A DNA stretch of 64,000 nt from contig ML975335.1 of the NCBI GenBank assembly GCA_010015605.1, forward strand, positions 51,278 to 115,277. Direction: 5' to 3'. Shown here in pieces: positions 22,777 through 34,029 of the stretch; positions within the stretch are counted from its first letter, which is position 1; every line of letters starts with the position of its first letter. The position numbers and the translations under genes are program-made. The notes beneath the pieces are model-generated. The model saw only the letters and a program-made list of their open reading frames with translations, was not told the origin of the DNA and ran no database searches. The DNA comes from Decorospora gaudefroyi. Its lineage: Eukaryota > Ascomycota > Dothideomycetes > Pleosporales > Pleosporaceae.

Positions 22777-23798
22777 GGTCGCGATCAATACGTGATGGCT
22801 GCAGTCGAATGAGTGATCGGGTCAACACTCCATGAGACGCGCGTGGTTGATGGTCTGGGCTACGAATTGTTTTTAGTTCGGGCTTTGATACGATGCGGGA
22901 CGGTGCACGTCAGGCCGGGCCTTAGTCATCTGGCGCCCCTAGCAACAGCCCCAGCGCACGGGAAGACCCACGAGCTCTCTCAGAGACTCACTTGGACCAC
23001 TGGTCCGTCTGAACATTCGAGAGCGATATCACTGCAATACTAGTGCGCAGAGACGGCATCGGTTTCTCAGTTATCGACTTGTTGCTCACCGACACCGCTA
23101 GGCCGATAGGGGAGCGAGCTGGTGGCTCTCTCACTTGAGAGAGGTAGACAGCAGATACTGCACCCGCCCCGAATACTCTGACTCTCGTACTGTGTATGTC
23201 TACTGTGTATGCCAAAATTTGCAAAGACAGATGGTCGGAAACAGCGAGCGGACGCGACAAGCCTCCAGGGCTCGAAAGTGCCAAAGCCAAATTGACTACC
23301 TAACCGCTTCAGGCAGTAGCGGCCTGAGCCAAACTTCCATCGTACTGAGAACAACGCCACAGCTGAAGCGCTGCCGCAGCTGCCGCAGATGAGGCTGAGC
23401 AGACTAGAAATAGCAGGAAGATTTCTCCACGAGAAACAGGAAGCAGTTGAGCAAGCAATGGCACGGCGCCGCGCTTGTGGGCTCCAGGGCTGTGTGAACT
23501 ATGTACAGTTCCCTGATCTCTCCGTCTCGCGCAGCTGGCTCCGACCTCGCGTCTTGGGCACTACACCCCCATCTGGGCACTGTTTCGGCGGCCAAGATTT
23601 CAATCACGAATGTCATGCCATGCGACATGTGCGCGAGGGTTTCGGGCGTGGGCTCATGCGTGCTTACAGCTTAAGCTGTGCCTCAGCGGGTAACCTGCAT
23701 GCTGGCCACAGAAGAGCTGACTGGGAGCACCACATAATTCCCTAGGTATATAAATGCCAGCGCACCCACAGTCCACACACTTCCAGGTAACCGTAATC
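22777..23798. promoter_or_regulatory. Divergent spacer, nucleoporin / isocyanide synthase
   Basis: About 1 kb with no convincing gene. It holds two copies of TACTGTGTA (23188-23196 and 23201-23209) only 4 bp apart, and a CCTAGGTA word directly before the TATA box of the isocyanide synthase gene. Confidence 0.5.
23747..23754 (+). promoter_or_regulatory. TATA box of isocyanide synthase gene
   Basis: TATATAAA lies 45 bp before the ATG at 23799. An in-frame ATG at 23754 overlaps the box and would precede transcription start, so it is not used. A strong TATA box often marks inducible genes. Confidence 0.7.
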
Positions 23799-24928
23799 AT
23801 GACATCTGCCCACACTCGGAGCGAATGCGAGGCAAGGGCCAGCGAGATCTTGAGCATCATCGAAAAGTACGGGCTCAACTACGAGCGAACAGGGAAATGG
23901 GACGGCTTCGAGACATTCCTCCCAACGGTAACAGCGCAGGTAGAGCATAAGGAGCCTATTCGCATGCTGCTTCCTGGTTTCCCTTTCAAATCACCCAACA
24001 CAAAGGATAAGGTGCTGGGTGTGCTGCCGGACTTGGGTGAGGAGCTCGCGCTGAAGCATCTCGATGGGCTGTGCGAGAAGATCAAGGGCGTGTACGAGCA
24101 TGGGGCTGAATGCCACATCACCTCTGATGGACTCGTCTACAACGGTATGTTGGAAAAACTCCATCTGCACCAGCACAGTCTACCTAGATACTGACCGCCT
24201 CAGATCTGCTCGGCGTGACAGACGAAACTGTTTGGAACTTTGGCCAAGGCGTGCGCCAGCTATCAACGGACAACAACCTGAATAACCTCAGCTTTCTACG
24301 AGTTTGGGACCTACTAGATTACCCTGGTGACTTCCAATCGAAAGAATACTACCTGGAGCACGCAGCCAATATCCGCACGGAACTCAAGCAGAAATTTGGC
24401 GATGCGCAGTTCGAAGCGGATATGGCCAACACATCTACCAGCGACATGCAGATGACGCATGCAAAATACCTCGAGTTCCTGAAGCAAGATCTGGCGTTCA
24501 ACGAGAAGCACCTCGCCCTCTCACCCGAAGACCAGGCTACCAATATTGCCAATACCGCGAAGGAAATGATGGGCCGCTGGAAAGCATTCTCGGCTGCACT
24601 GGCTGCAGTGCCGAGGCAATACGTTCGTCTGTCCATTCACGACTCGGGCGGCAAGGATAAGCTGTCCATGGCAGTGATCCCACAGCAGGAGAAGGGTGCG
24701 CTGGGAGCGACGCCCTGGCACTCGACGCTGGTGATTGAGGGTGATGGGGCGATGCGCACTGTGCAACGATGCAAGGTTGACGAGGGGAAGTATCAGCTTG
24801 TGTATCGCGGGGGACGACCGTATTGTTTCCGCGCGAAGAGGGAGGGGGACGAGAGGGAGGGGGAGACGTTCGAGGCGTTGTGGCCTTGTGGTTTGACGAT
24901 TCGCGATCGGAAGGCGGTTGCCGCTTGA
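23799..24928 (+). CDS. Isocyanide synthase, DIT1/PvcA family (2 exons)
   Basis: Exons 23799-24144 and 24204-24928 give 356 residues; the 59-nt intron (GTATGT...CTGAC...CCTCAG) joins as LVYNDLLGVTDE. Family marks are PFKSPNTKDKVLG, LPDLGEELALKHLDG, the HITSDGLVYND core, and a C-terminal PWHSTLVIEGDG...LVYRGGRPY. Members convert the amino group of an amino acid (Tyr, Trp or others) to an isocyanide using ribulose-5-phosphate, feeding dityrosine-type wall polymers or metal-binding metabolites. Here it is single-domain, close in length to bacterial PvcA. No Fe/2OG dioxygenase, P450 or NRPS partner is adjacent. Substrate cannot be told from sequence. A TATA box precedes it. Confidence 0.88.
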
Positions 24929-25210
24929 TGCGTGGCAGCACTGCCGCAGCTATGTCTAGCTTAATCATCAATGTCATCCGCAGTTCGATGCGAAGTACAC
25001 AGCAGTAGCGCGCGGCAGATGTGAAGCCGGGAGATCGGCCCACATGCATCGTCGATCTGGGCCGCTGCCAGAGAAGGTGACGGCGTTGGGGTTGCCAATA
25101 CGAGTACTGCTAGCAAAAGAGCCCGGCATGCTTCTCTCGACTCTCGACTCTCGACTTTTTTGACTTGGACGCTCGCCGCTCGAGAAAGCTGCAGGCGCCC
25201 GCTGTTCGCC

Positions 25211-28200
25211 ATGCAGACGCTCACCCCGCCACCCGACGACGCTGGAGTCGACTCGCCGTTGAGCATCTTTCCCGCCGACGACGACTGGACGGCCAGCTTG
25301 CCCCCGACGGACCATGTGCGCTTCTTCCGCACCACCAACTGGGCGCGCACCAAGCTAGGACCGCTGCATAGCTGGGGCCCGACGCTGCGGCTCTTTGCGA
25401 GCTATGTGCTGTGCGACTCGCGCGCGGCCTGTCTCTGGTGGGGAGACCGCGACCATCTCACGGCGATATACAACGAGACTTATGCGCCCCTGGCTGCGGG
25501 CCTGCACCCCAAGCTCATGGGCTCCATCTTCCAGGACGGCTATCCGGATCTGTGGCCCTCCATCAGTGCCTATTTCGACAAGGCCAAACGGACGGGCACG
25601 GGCGTCAACTACAGCTCCGCTACCTCGACCGTCGTAGAGCGCAATGGGTACCGAGAAGAGACTTTCTTCTCCGGGAGTTTCGTTCCTGTCGGCCTCCCCG
25701 GGGTCGAGGGCTACATCAACACGACGTGCGTATCAACTCAACTTCCACGACGCACCTCCGTCGTCGGCATCGCCAGCGACTCCCCCGTAGCTAACGCGCA
25801 TGCACTCCTAGTTACGAGGTGACAAGCCAGAAACTCGCCGACCGCCGCACTTCCATGTTCAACACGCTTGCCGCTGTGCCGGCTGCTTGCGTCGATGCCG
25901 TCTGCTCCCACATCCTCGACACGCTTGCCACCAACCCTTACGACGTCCCCATGGCCATTCTGTACCAGATGAAAGAGGGCGCCCGTCCGAATGCCCTGAA
26001 GCTGCATGGCCACTATGGCCTTCCCCACGGCCACGGGCTCCTAGTGCAGACAGCAACCATCGACAGCGAAGAAGGGCTGATTCCCGATATGCGACGCGCC
26101 GGTACAGACACCACGGTCATCGACTATGACGATCGATTCGCGTCTGTCGAATGGCAGGGCTGGGGCGAGCCGTCCAAGCAGATTGTCATTTTGCCCATCG
26201 CATGCACAAGTCGCCTGGTTGGCTACCTGGCTGTGGGCACGAACCCCTACCGACCCCACGACAGCATGTGCCAGCAGTTCGTCCGAGATCTGAGCCGTAT
26301 GGTCTCCAGCATCGTGTCCTCGGCAGCGGATGCCGAGGCGATCAAGAAGCGTCAAGAGCAACTGGAGGCGGATCTCGCTTTCAGCAACCTCAAAATACGG
26401 CACCTCATCGATCACGCTTCAGTGGGCATGTGCCACGTCTCGTTGGATGGCGATATGCTCTGGGCAAATCACCACTACTACAAACTGGCTGGCAAATCCG
26501 CTGCCGAGCACACGGACGGTTTCTTCCTCGATGTATACCACGACGACGATCGTATCAAGGCAAACGAACTCTGGGAAGCTCTGCTCAAGGGCGCAGATTG
26601 CATCACGGCTGATCTGCGCATGAAGCGAATGTACACTCCACCGACAGGCGATCCTGAGCCAGCGCAGCTCCAAGTCCTCGCCTTTCCATACCGCGACGAG
26701 CATGGCAGCGTCATGAGTGTAATGGCCTGCACGACCGATATCAGTCGACTCAAGTGGGCCCAGACGTTTCAGGCACGGTTGGCCGCTGAAGCAAGAGAAG
26801 CGAAACGACAGCAAGAGGCTTTCATCGACGTCGTTTCTCACGAGATGCGAAATCCTTTGAGTGCCATCGTTCATTGCGCGGATGCCATCGCTCATGCGGT
26901 CGAAGAATGCCAGACACAGCTCGAGAACCTCCCATTACCCTGTCTCGACACGCTGACCGAAAACATGCAAAGTGCCAACATCATCATGCAGTGTGCACAT
27001 CACCAGAAGCGTATCATTGACGACGTGCTCACGCTGTCGAAACTCGATTCGATGCTCCTGTCTATTACGCCTGTTGCTGTCAAGCCGGCAAAGCTCGTCG
27101 AGTCGATTGTCAACATCTTCGAAGCCGAGCTGAAATCGAATCACATCGCCTACCACGTCACGCCAGAATCATCCATATTAGATTTGGGCATCGACTACCT
27201 CTGTATGGACCCATCCCGAGTCACACAAGTCTTCATCAACCTCATTACCAATGCGATCAAATTCGTGAAACCGTCGCAAAATCCAGTCATTTCTATTCGC
27301 TTCGGCGCCAGCCGATCCGATCCACGGACTTTCTTTCCTAGTACCATGTTTTGGGCGACAGAAGGCAGACAGAACGACGATATAACAAACAACCCCGAAT
27401 GGGGTACGGGCGAAGAAATCTACCTAACATTCAGCGTCGAAGACTCCGGAATCGGCGTGCAAAACAAAGAGATCAATAAAATCTTTGGGCGTTTTCGACA
27501 AGCGAACGTCAAAACAAGCGTCACGTACGGAGGTAGCGGGTTAGGACTCTTCATCTCCAAGGAGCTCACAAAAAAACAAGGGGGCGAGATCGGTGTATCG
27601 TCTGTCCTTGGCCAAGGATCGACATTCGGCTTCTACGTCAAGACACGTCGGGTAGAACGACAACCCAAGGCGTTACAAGAGATGTTGCCACAAAGCGGAA
27701 AACAACCGTCTGGGCTCCGACAGCTGCACGTGTTGTTAGTAGAGGATAACATCATCAACCAGCAAGTTCTCGGCAAACAACTCAGGAAAGCCGGCTGTCA
27801 TGTCTCCGTGGCGAATCACGGTCTAGAGGCGCTCGATACTCTAGAGAAAGAAAAATTCGATATCGTGCTGATGGACCTTGAGATGCCGGTGCTCGATGGA
27901 CTTGGTGCCATGCGTAGGATTCGGCAGAAGGAATTGGAACGAACGGATGCTTCCGTACGACTGCCCATCATCGCAGTTACTGCGAATGTACGCAAGGAGC
28001 AGATTGAGATTGCTATTGCTGCTGGAGCGGTAAGTTGATTCGATTCGTTATCTGGCTGTGCTAGAAACTAAGGGCGTATGCAGGATCGCGTTATGCAGAA
28101 GCCATTCAAAGCGGCGGATCTGGTCTTGATGATAAAGTCGATCATGCCGGAACTAGCGCCTTCGGACATTGATCCGCCGGCACCGGGGTTGGGGAATCAG

Positions 28201-28221
28201 TCCACTGGCGTCATACCTTGA
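25211..28221 (+). CDS. Hybrid histidine kinase (3 exons)
   Basis: Exons 25211-25725, 25812-28029 and 28084-28221 give 956 residues; introns start GTGCGT and GTAAGT and both keep frame. Order: an N-terminal sensor region with PAS/GAF-like character (about 30-370), a PAS segment (about 380-490), the HisKA box SHEMRNPLSAI with phospho-acceptor His515, an HATPase domain (NLITNAIKFV, DSGIGV, GGSGLGLFISKEL), and a receiver domain starting LLVEDN near 812 with Asp860 in LMDLEMPVLDG. The last exon supplies the MQKPFKAADL motif with the conserved Lys, so the third exon is needed for a complete receiver. No transmembrane segment is seen, implying a cytosolic sensor that signals to Ypd1. The stimulus is unknown. 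Confidence 0.92.
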
Positions 28222-29015
28222 GTAGTACATCGCCTTCCAGGGACAGTTCTACATGTGCGCCGCCGACCGGATTTGTGGATATACCGTATAATGCACAATA
28301 TCGCATAGCCTTCTCAGGATGGGCGCAAGAAGCCTCAGCTGCCCAGACGAACCTGATAGCGCTTTTGCCACGGTTGACTGCAAATTCAGTGTAACATCCG
28401 ATTCACTTGTAACATAGTGATCCGGTACGGTCCTCGCGACGTGGCACTTGAGCCCTACGAGACCTCTGACACCTATATGTTGGGCTGTTCTAGGATGGAG
28501 GATCATTAACATATCCAGTCCGGGACCGCAAAATGTGCATGGCGATGAGTCTACTACATACGACATCAGCACTTCATTCCCGATTACTAGTTCCTTAGAA
28601 ATAAAGAGCACCTGTTTAAGGTGATTCAGGAAGGTATAGTGTCCTTGTTTTGAGCTAGGGAAGCGACGAGCGGGAGAACGAAACGCTGCGATGCATCACG
28701 GCGGCAGGATAGTACCCTATGGGTATACGAAAGAAAGGAATGTCCCGCATACTTTTCTTTCATTACAAGGACTGTCCTGCTGGGGCTGGGTGTTCGATGG
28801 GTCACCACGTTAAACCCCTGTAATTTCAGTAATGACTACGACAAACGAACAGTGCAGCCACCTGGCCACCACGGTGATCGGTCGCAACCGCTCACAAGTC
28901 ATCTATACGGACTTTCCAAGTAGTGAAGCATGCCGTGCAGTAGCAAACCACCACGACCACATATCTTCGAACACATCACTGAGTTCCGTCTCTAGCGCTC
29001 ACCATTCCCCCAACT
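28222..29015. other. Intergenic
   Basis: 794 bp downstream of the kinase with no supported gene. Short open frames on both strands overlap one another and lack domain features. Confidence 0.5.
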
Positions 29016-29672
29016 ATGACAACACCAATATCAACCCCCACCACCGACCCCACAGCCCTCAAAGCCCTCAAAGCCCTCCCCACCAGCGTCCACGCTTTCA
29101 TTGTTTCACATAGAAGCCAGATTCAAATCCTCGTTAAGCACCTCACAAGCAAAAAAGACAATACAACCCTCTCCCTGAAATACAAAGCCACCCTCTGTGC
29201 CGCCGAAGAAACCTTCGAAATGCTAACCGACATAACAATCAAACTGGTAGACATCACCGAGGTAAAGCTACATGGGATGCTATGGAGAGAACAGCGCCTG
29301 ACCAGAAACTCTGGGCTCTTCTCTGAAGACACCAAGGCCGCAATACAGCATCGCATAAAGTTCCAGGCCCATGTCGAAGCCTATCACGACGCGCAGCTAG
29401 CCACAATGGTTCAAATAAATACCGAACCCAGCCTGGAGCGCATACGCAAGAACATGGAGGAAGCGGCTTATGATATCGAGGCGTTGATGAAGTGTGTGCC
29501 AGGGTTGGTAGGACTGTTGCAAGATTTGGTATTGAAAGGAGCGCAGTATCGGGATCAATTGTTGCAAACGTTGGGGGCGGTGGATGATGGGTTGACGAGG
29601 GATGTGGCGCATTTGGTGGCCGGGAAGTATCCCCACGGGTATAGGTTTGTGGGGGTGTTGAGGACGTATTAG
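29016..29672 (+). CDS. Hypothetical helical protein, 218 aa
   Basis: A single exon from the ATG at 29016 encodes 218 residues. The sequence is Lys/Glu/Leu-rich and looks helical throughout, with no signal peptide, membrane segment or known domain. A short tandem at the N-terminus (ALKALKALP) comes from a local DNA repeat. Codon use and absence of stops favour a real gene, but I recognise no family and infer no function. Confidence 0.55.
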   Translation: MTTPISTPTTDPTALKALKALPTSVHAFIVSHRSQIQILVKHLTSKKDNTTLSLKYKATLCAAEETFEMLTDITIKLVDITEVKLHGMLWREQRLTRNSGLFSEDTKAAIQHRIKFQAHVEAYHDAQLATMVQINTEPSLERIRKNMEEAAYDIEALMKCVPGLVGLLQDLVLKGAQYRDQLLQTLGAVDDGLTRDVAHLVAGKYPHGYRFVGVLRTY

Positions 29673-30116
29673 GATTGCGGGTGGGATGAGGAGGGATGGT
29701 GCAGCGTATGGCATGAGGTGAATTTGCGTATCCGTGCTGGGCACGCTTTGGGTTGCTTACTACCTAGGCGTTCTTCCTAATAGCGTGATAAGTCTGAAAG
29801 CAGCTAGATGGAGGTAGGAGAGACCACTGGCTGCATGTTCTGCGTGGCCCGAATGAAGAGATGTGGGAATCGCAAAAACTCAACGTCACTGTATAATAAC
29901 ACTAAGACGAAGTTGCTGAAATGTTCGATAACTATCACGTAGAAATCCCATTAGACAACGCATATACAGACGCATTTTGTAAGTAGGAATTTCTCGTTCC
30001 ACCGCGTGGTAACCCATGCTAATTATCCGCTACTTGCTCCCTCACCTTCGACCTGCTTGACGGATTCTTTTCGCTGTGCAAGCCTGGAATTCTCCTATAC
30101 ATGGCGCAACAACCTC
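29673..30116. other. Convergent 3' spacer
   Basis: 444 bp between convergent genes. A TACCTAGG word occurs at 29761. Nothing else is recognised. Confidence 0.5.
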
Positions 30117-31324
30117 CTACTCCAAAAACCATTTCGGAACCTCGGGCCCCCAAACCGCCAAACTCTCATCCCCAGCCTCCCCCCACCCCACAGGCGTATT
30201 CTCATTCACCAGGTCCCCATCCGCATAATGCTCAATCATGTTTCCGGTAGTATCCCACCAGTAATCGAAAAGCTGGCTGCCCAATATATGCCGTCCTACG
30301 CCCCACACGCTCCTGTACCCTTTCTGAGCAAGCCATTCATGTCCCAAATTCTGCGTATCAAAATCGTGAACCTCAAATGAACAGTGGTGCACGTGGCTCG
30401 TTTTATTGGTGGAAAGGAAAATGGTGTGGTGGTCTGTATATGCTGGCCCGACATCGATGTGAGCGAAGATTGCTACGTCCTGTTTTTCGGTTGAACCGGG
30501 AGGCGAGACGTAGAGAAAATCTGTAGGTACGATGTTGAAGGTTCGTGTGTACCATTGAAGTTCAGACTGGAAACTTTGGACACACAGACCGTAGTGTCCT
30601 AGTTTATGGACGGCTGCGGGCCCAGGTTTGAAGCGCTGGAAGCGCGCTATTCGCGGTTTGTCCTTTTCGTAGTTTGTGGTTAGGATTTCGGGGAAGGGGC
30701 CGGGCTCTTTCTTTTGTTGGCCATGGATCAAGTTGATGGGAAAGTCTTCGGGATCGTGTAGGATTACCATGTGGCCGCCGCCTGGTGCATCGGTTAATTC
30801 TTCAATCGGACTCGCGCCTTCGACCTTTGCAGCTTTTTCCAGCTCCGCGTAGCTCTCGACTTCGAAGCAACCGCCGAGGAACTTCTTTTCTCCTTCTTGG
30901 GCGTAATACACGTATTGGTCGTCGCCGTACCCTTTGTACCATCTCTTTCCGTCTGCTTTCTTGGCTACGCTCATACCGAAGTCTCGGAGGAAAGTGGTGA
31001 TCTCATCGAGGTTAGGATGCTGGTAGCGCATGTGCACGAGTTTGGTGAGTTTGATTTGCGCATCCCGATCGATGTTCTGTTCTTGCTGCCATTGTCGGAG
31101 TGGTTTGCTGGGTTTTGGGATCGCTTCTGACTGATGGACGGAGGAGCCGCGGTTGGGTGAGGTTTCGCGGCTGGGGTTCTAGATGGCGTGTTAGCAGTGC
31201 TGATGCTGTCTTTGCTGGTGTAAATTGGTACGCTTGACCATAGCAAAGGATGGAAGGCGAATGTGGGGCAATGGAATACACATACTGCACGTGTTATGTT
31301 TTCTTTCAATTCGTCAAACGTCAT
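30117..31324 (-). CDS. Extradiol-dioxygenase-like VOC/glyoxalase-fold protein (2 exons)
   Basis: Exon 1 is probably 31324-31286 (13 codons, donor GTATGT) and exon 2 is 31178-30117, 366 residues in all. The two-module vicinal-oxygen-chelate fold resembles type I extradiol dioxygenases (catechol 2,3-dioxygenase, BphC). Three likely Fe(II) ligands are visible: His208 in KLGHYGLCV, His277 or His278 in SHVHHCSFEV, and Glu329 in NMIEHYADGD. Such enzymes cleave catechol-type rings next to the diol. Substrate is unknown and a non-aromatic role cannot be excluded. The first exon is the least certain part; the ligand-bearing exon is firm. Confidence 0.75.
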
Positions 31325-31606
31325 AATGTGTGAGAAGGGCGGTCGGTCGGTTTCTCAAAATATTTTCTGCGGCTCAGACGCGAAGAAAACAGAAGAGATG
31401 CAAGCTGCAAGCGTTTATATCTCATGTGGGGAAGAGGAGTGGAGCTGCCGATGTGGGGTCCCGGCAGCCTTATAGGGCTGAAGGCAAAGCAGAGGGCGCC
31501 ACACATGCGAACATGGTTCCTGGATGTGTAAGACGATGCTATTTGCACACGCGCACCACATGTACTGGGGTGCTGAAAGTGGTTGTATGGTTGGTGCACG
31601 CCCGCG

Positions 31607-32628
31607 CTAGAGCTCGATGATTTCCTGTTCTTCCGAGACAGACTGCACTCCTTGGACGAGGTTGTTGAGCCATGTTCCTAGCCTAAGGGCAGCTTTGCTT
31701 ATTTGCAACTCCACAATGGGGACAGCGCCTACTGCATATCCATCCGTACCCAAATCAGTATCGTTACGTACCCGACTGTACACGTAGTCGCAGTCCCACT
31801 TGTTACTCTCTCTCGCCCAACTCGTCGCGCACTCCTCGGGTGTGGAAGGGTCGGTGCAAGACAGCCACAGGTAGGGCGCCGAGTAAAACTGGTCCCTGCG
31901 GATGCGTGTGACTAGGTCGGAGAAGAAAGGGTCGATGGACTGATTGGAGAAGGGCTTGCTGACGTTTGCGGCGAAGTAGGGAATGTAGCCGTCCCAGACC
32001 TTTTACTGTCAACTTCATCTTCGGGTCTGTGGAGGGGGTGTACTCACCGCATGCAGCTGCGTGGTCACATTGCCGAAGATGACTTTGTACGTGTTGCCAC
32101 CAACAGCCCGCCCATTCGCGTGCAGCGGCTGGTGAATGTCTCCGAGGAAGTGAGCCACCCACTTGAGCGCATAAGAGCAGGTCAGATTGGTGCCGCGAGC
32201 CAAGTCTCCACGCTCGACCTGGCCGATACATTCGCGCAAGATGCGCGTCTGGTTCGCGATAGCGCTCACCACGCATCCTCCCTTGGCGCAATCGTGCGTG
32301 TAGTCGAGATGGCAGTATTCTGGTGCAGCATCGTGTGTGTCTATCCAGTGCCATTGGTAGGAGAAGTGGCCTTCGGCGGTATGTGCATATGCGTCCGCCC
32401 AAGCTGCTGCACGTCCGACCGAGCCGTTGTACTGGCTTTCGAGCAGCTGGCCGAGGACCGACGTGGTTTGGGGCGTGAAAAAGGTTTCTGCCATGAACCC
32501 AATCTGGTTATGAACTGCGTATAGTTAGTCGGCATGCTACCAACATACCACATAAACATGCCGTCTGTATTCCAAGCTCGCGCCGAAGCGAGGAGCGTAG
32601 TGCCTATGAATACTGCTCTGTGGAACAT
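31607..32628 (-). CDS. Secreted S1/P1-type nuclease (3 exons, one GC-AG intron)
   Basis: Exons 32628-32562, 32514-32048 and 31999-31607 give 308 residues. An 18-residue signal peptide ends ARA, leaving mature Trp19, whose backbone binds zinc in S1/P1 enzymes. Other marks are AAAWADAYAHT, FSYQWHWIDTHD, the paired Cys region CAKGGCVVSAIANQT, HFLGDIHQPLHANGRAVGGN and LHAVWDGYIP. They supply the His and Asp ligands of a tri-zinc active site that degrades single-stranded DNA and RNA outside the cell. Intron 2 is GT-AG. Intron 1 (32561-32515, 47 nt) has a GC donor (GCATGT), a GACTAAC branch site and CGCAG acceptor; no GT donor keeps frame. Confidence 0.88.
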
Positions 32629-33265
32629 GTCGTCGGAAAATCAACACAGTCTGACGGGTAGCTGTACGAAGATGTGTCGAGGTGCAACACTCGCTTTCAA
32701 TTTTACCGTTGCGGATCAAGACGACCAAATCATTCTTCGCGCCTCTGGTGAGCTCGGCACGTGCTTGACACGTGCTCGGGTCCAATCGCTGCATGGCAAC
32801 GGGGCTAGAGCCAAAGTGGGAAGGCGCCGCTACATCTGCGGCCCGCCTCCAGCTCCCCGCCTTCCCACTGACTTTCACCCAATCGAGTTCGGACGCAACT
32901 GTTGAAGAGACGAGCGTTCTTTCTTACTGCGTATACTACTAAGATGGAGCCACATCCTCCCTTCGTATTTCAGAGGACAACGGGCAGTCGCCATGTCCCC
33001 ACTTCCCACCCTGAGGGACGTAGGACGCGCTGATGACAGCTCTTTCCCATTTCATATTGAGGACGAGCAGAGTGACCTTCACCTTCTCACTGTCACGTCT
33101 CAGCTCTTCTTCAACCACCAACCTATATACCTCTCGTCCTCTTTCCGTCTCCATTTCATCCATCTATTCTGGCGACGATTCAGACGTTCAAGAGCGTCTC
33201 AGCTCAACTTCATTCTCACCAAACATCTCATCCCAAGCCAGCGTCACTGCCTATCAGTTCCCGCA
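32629..33265. other. Divergent spacer
   Basis: 637 bp between the nuclease gene and a weak small gene. The reading frame of the latter stays open back to 32993 but without domain support. Confidence 0.4.
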
Positions 33266-33649
33266 ATGTTCAAATTTCCCCTGCAGATAGCGCGTCGCCG
33301 CGTCCGGCACCCCGTATCGTTTCTCAGGCGGTGCCTCACATCGAGCTCTGTATCCGACCGCGCCATGTATGTCAATCAAGCCGTCAATGAGCTCCAGACT
33401 GCACAAGGTACCACATCCACTGGTCGCCTAGTCAACAGGATATGCACACGCCTTGCAAACGATAGAGCAACAACTCGCACGGAGCAGCTCATCTGGCTGG
33501 CAAAGCATGCTCTAGAGACCTCGACAGCGCGCGAGAGCAGATCGAATCGCGACAACGAACAGAAATCCCACGAGGCGTTTGCCAGCCAGGATAACAGGAC
33601 TACCTCGAGCGAGCCGACGAAGTCTGATTCAGCTGGCAGACAGTCTTAG
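33266..33649 (+). CDS. Small hypothetical protein, possible mitochondrial leader
   Basis: The ATG at 33266 gives 127 residues. The first 25 residues are rich in Arg and hydrophobics without acids (MFKFPLQIARRRVRHPVSFL), as in mitochondrial presequences. The rest is polar with no known domain. The frame also stays open upstream to 32993, so the true start is uncertain. Function unknown; the gene may be real but unproven. Confidence 0.35.
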   Translation: MFKFPLQIARRRVRHPVSFLRRCLTSSSVSDRAMYVNQAVNELQTAQGTTSTGRLVNRICTRLANDRATTRTEQLIWLAKHALETSTARESRSNRDNEQKSHEAFASQDNRTTSSEPTKSDSAGRQS

Positions 33650-34029
33650 CACGGTGTTTCCACATGGGCACACCTGTGGTGAGGGTTCCACTCTCTTGCA
33701 TCCTCTACTGTCCTAACGCTCGTATTTCAATAGGTAACGCTTCACAGTTTGACTGGACGGGTACGAAGTTGCACATTACGGCAATAGAACATGAATTGAG
33801 CCTGAAGGCCATTGTCGCATCAACGAGGCAATCGTACAGTACGAACTTAAGCTGCGCATATACGAGAAATGAAATGTTGTTCCATACGCTCCGTGTGCCA
33901 CCTCGGTGGAGAATTCAAAATAGCTGGTTCACTTATATGCAGGCTTCCCCCCCGTACTCGACGCATGATATCTTCTTCACAGGACGATACGCAGCCGCGG
34001 CTATGGAACTCGGCGACCGAAACAATGAC
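33650..34029. other. Spacer before permease pseudogene
   Basis: 380 bp with an open frame (33664-34113) whose last residues join the permease-like remnant; the upstream part matches nothing I recognise. Confidence 0.4.
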
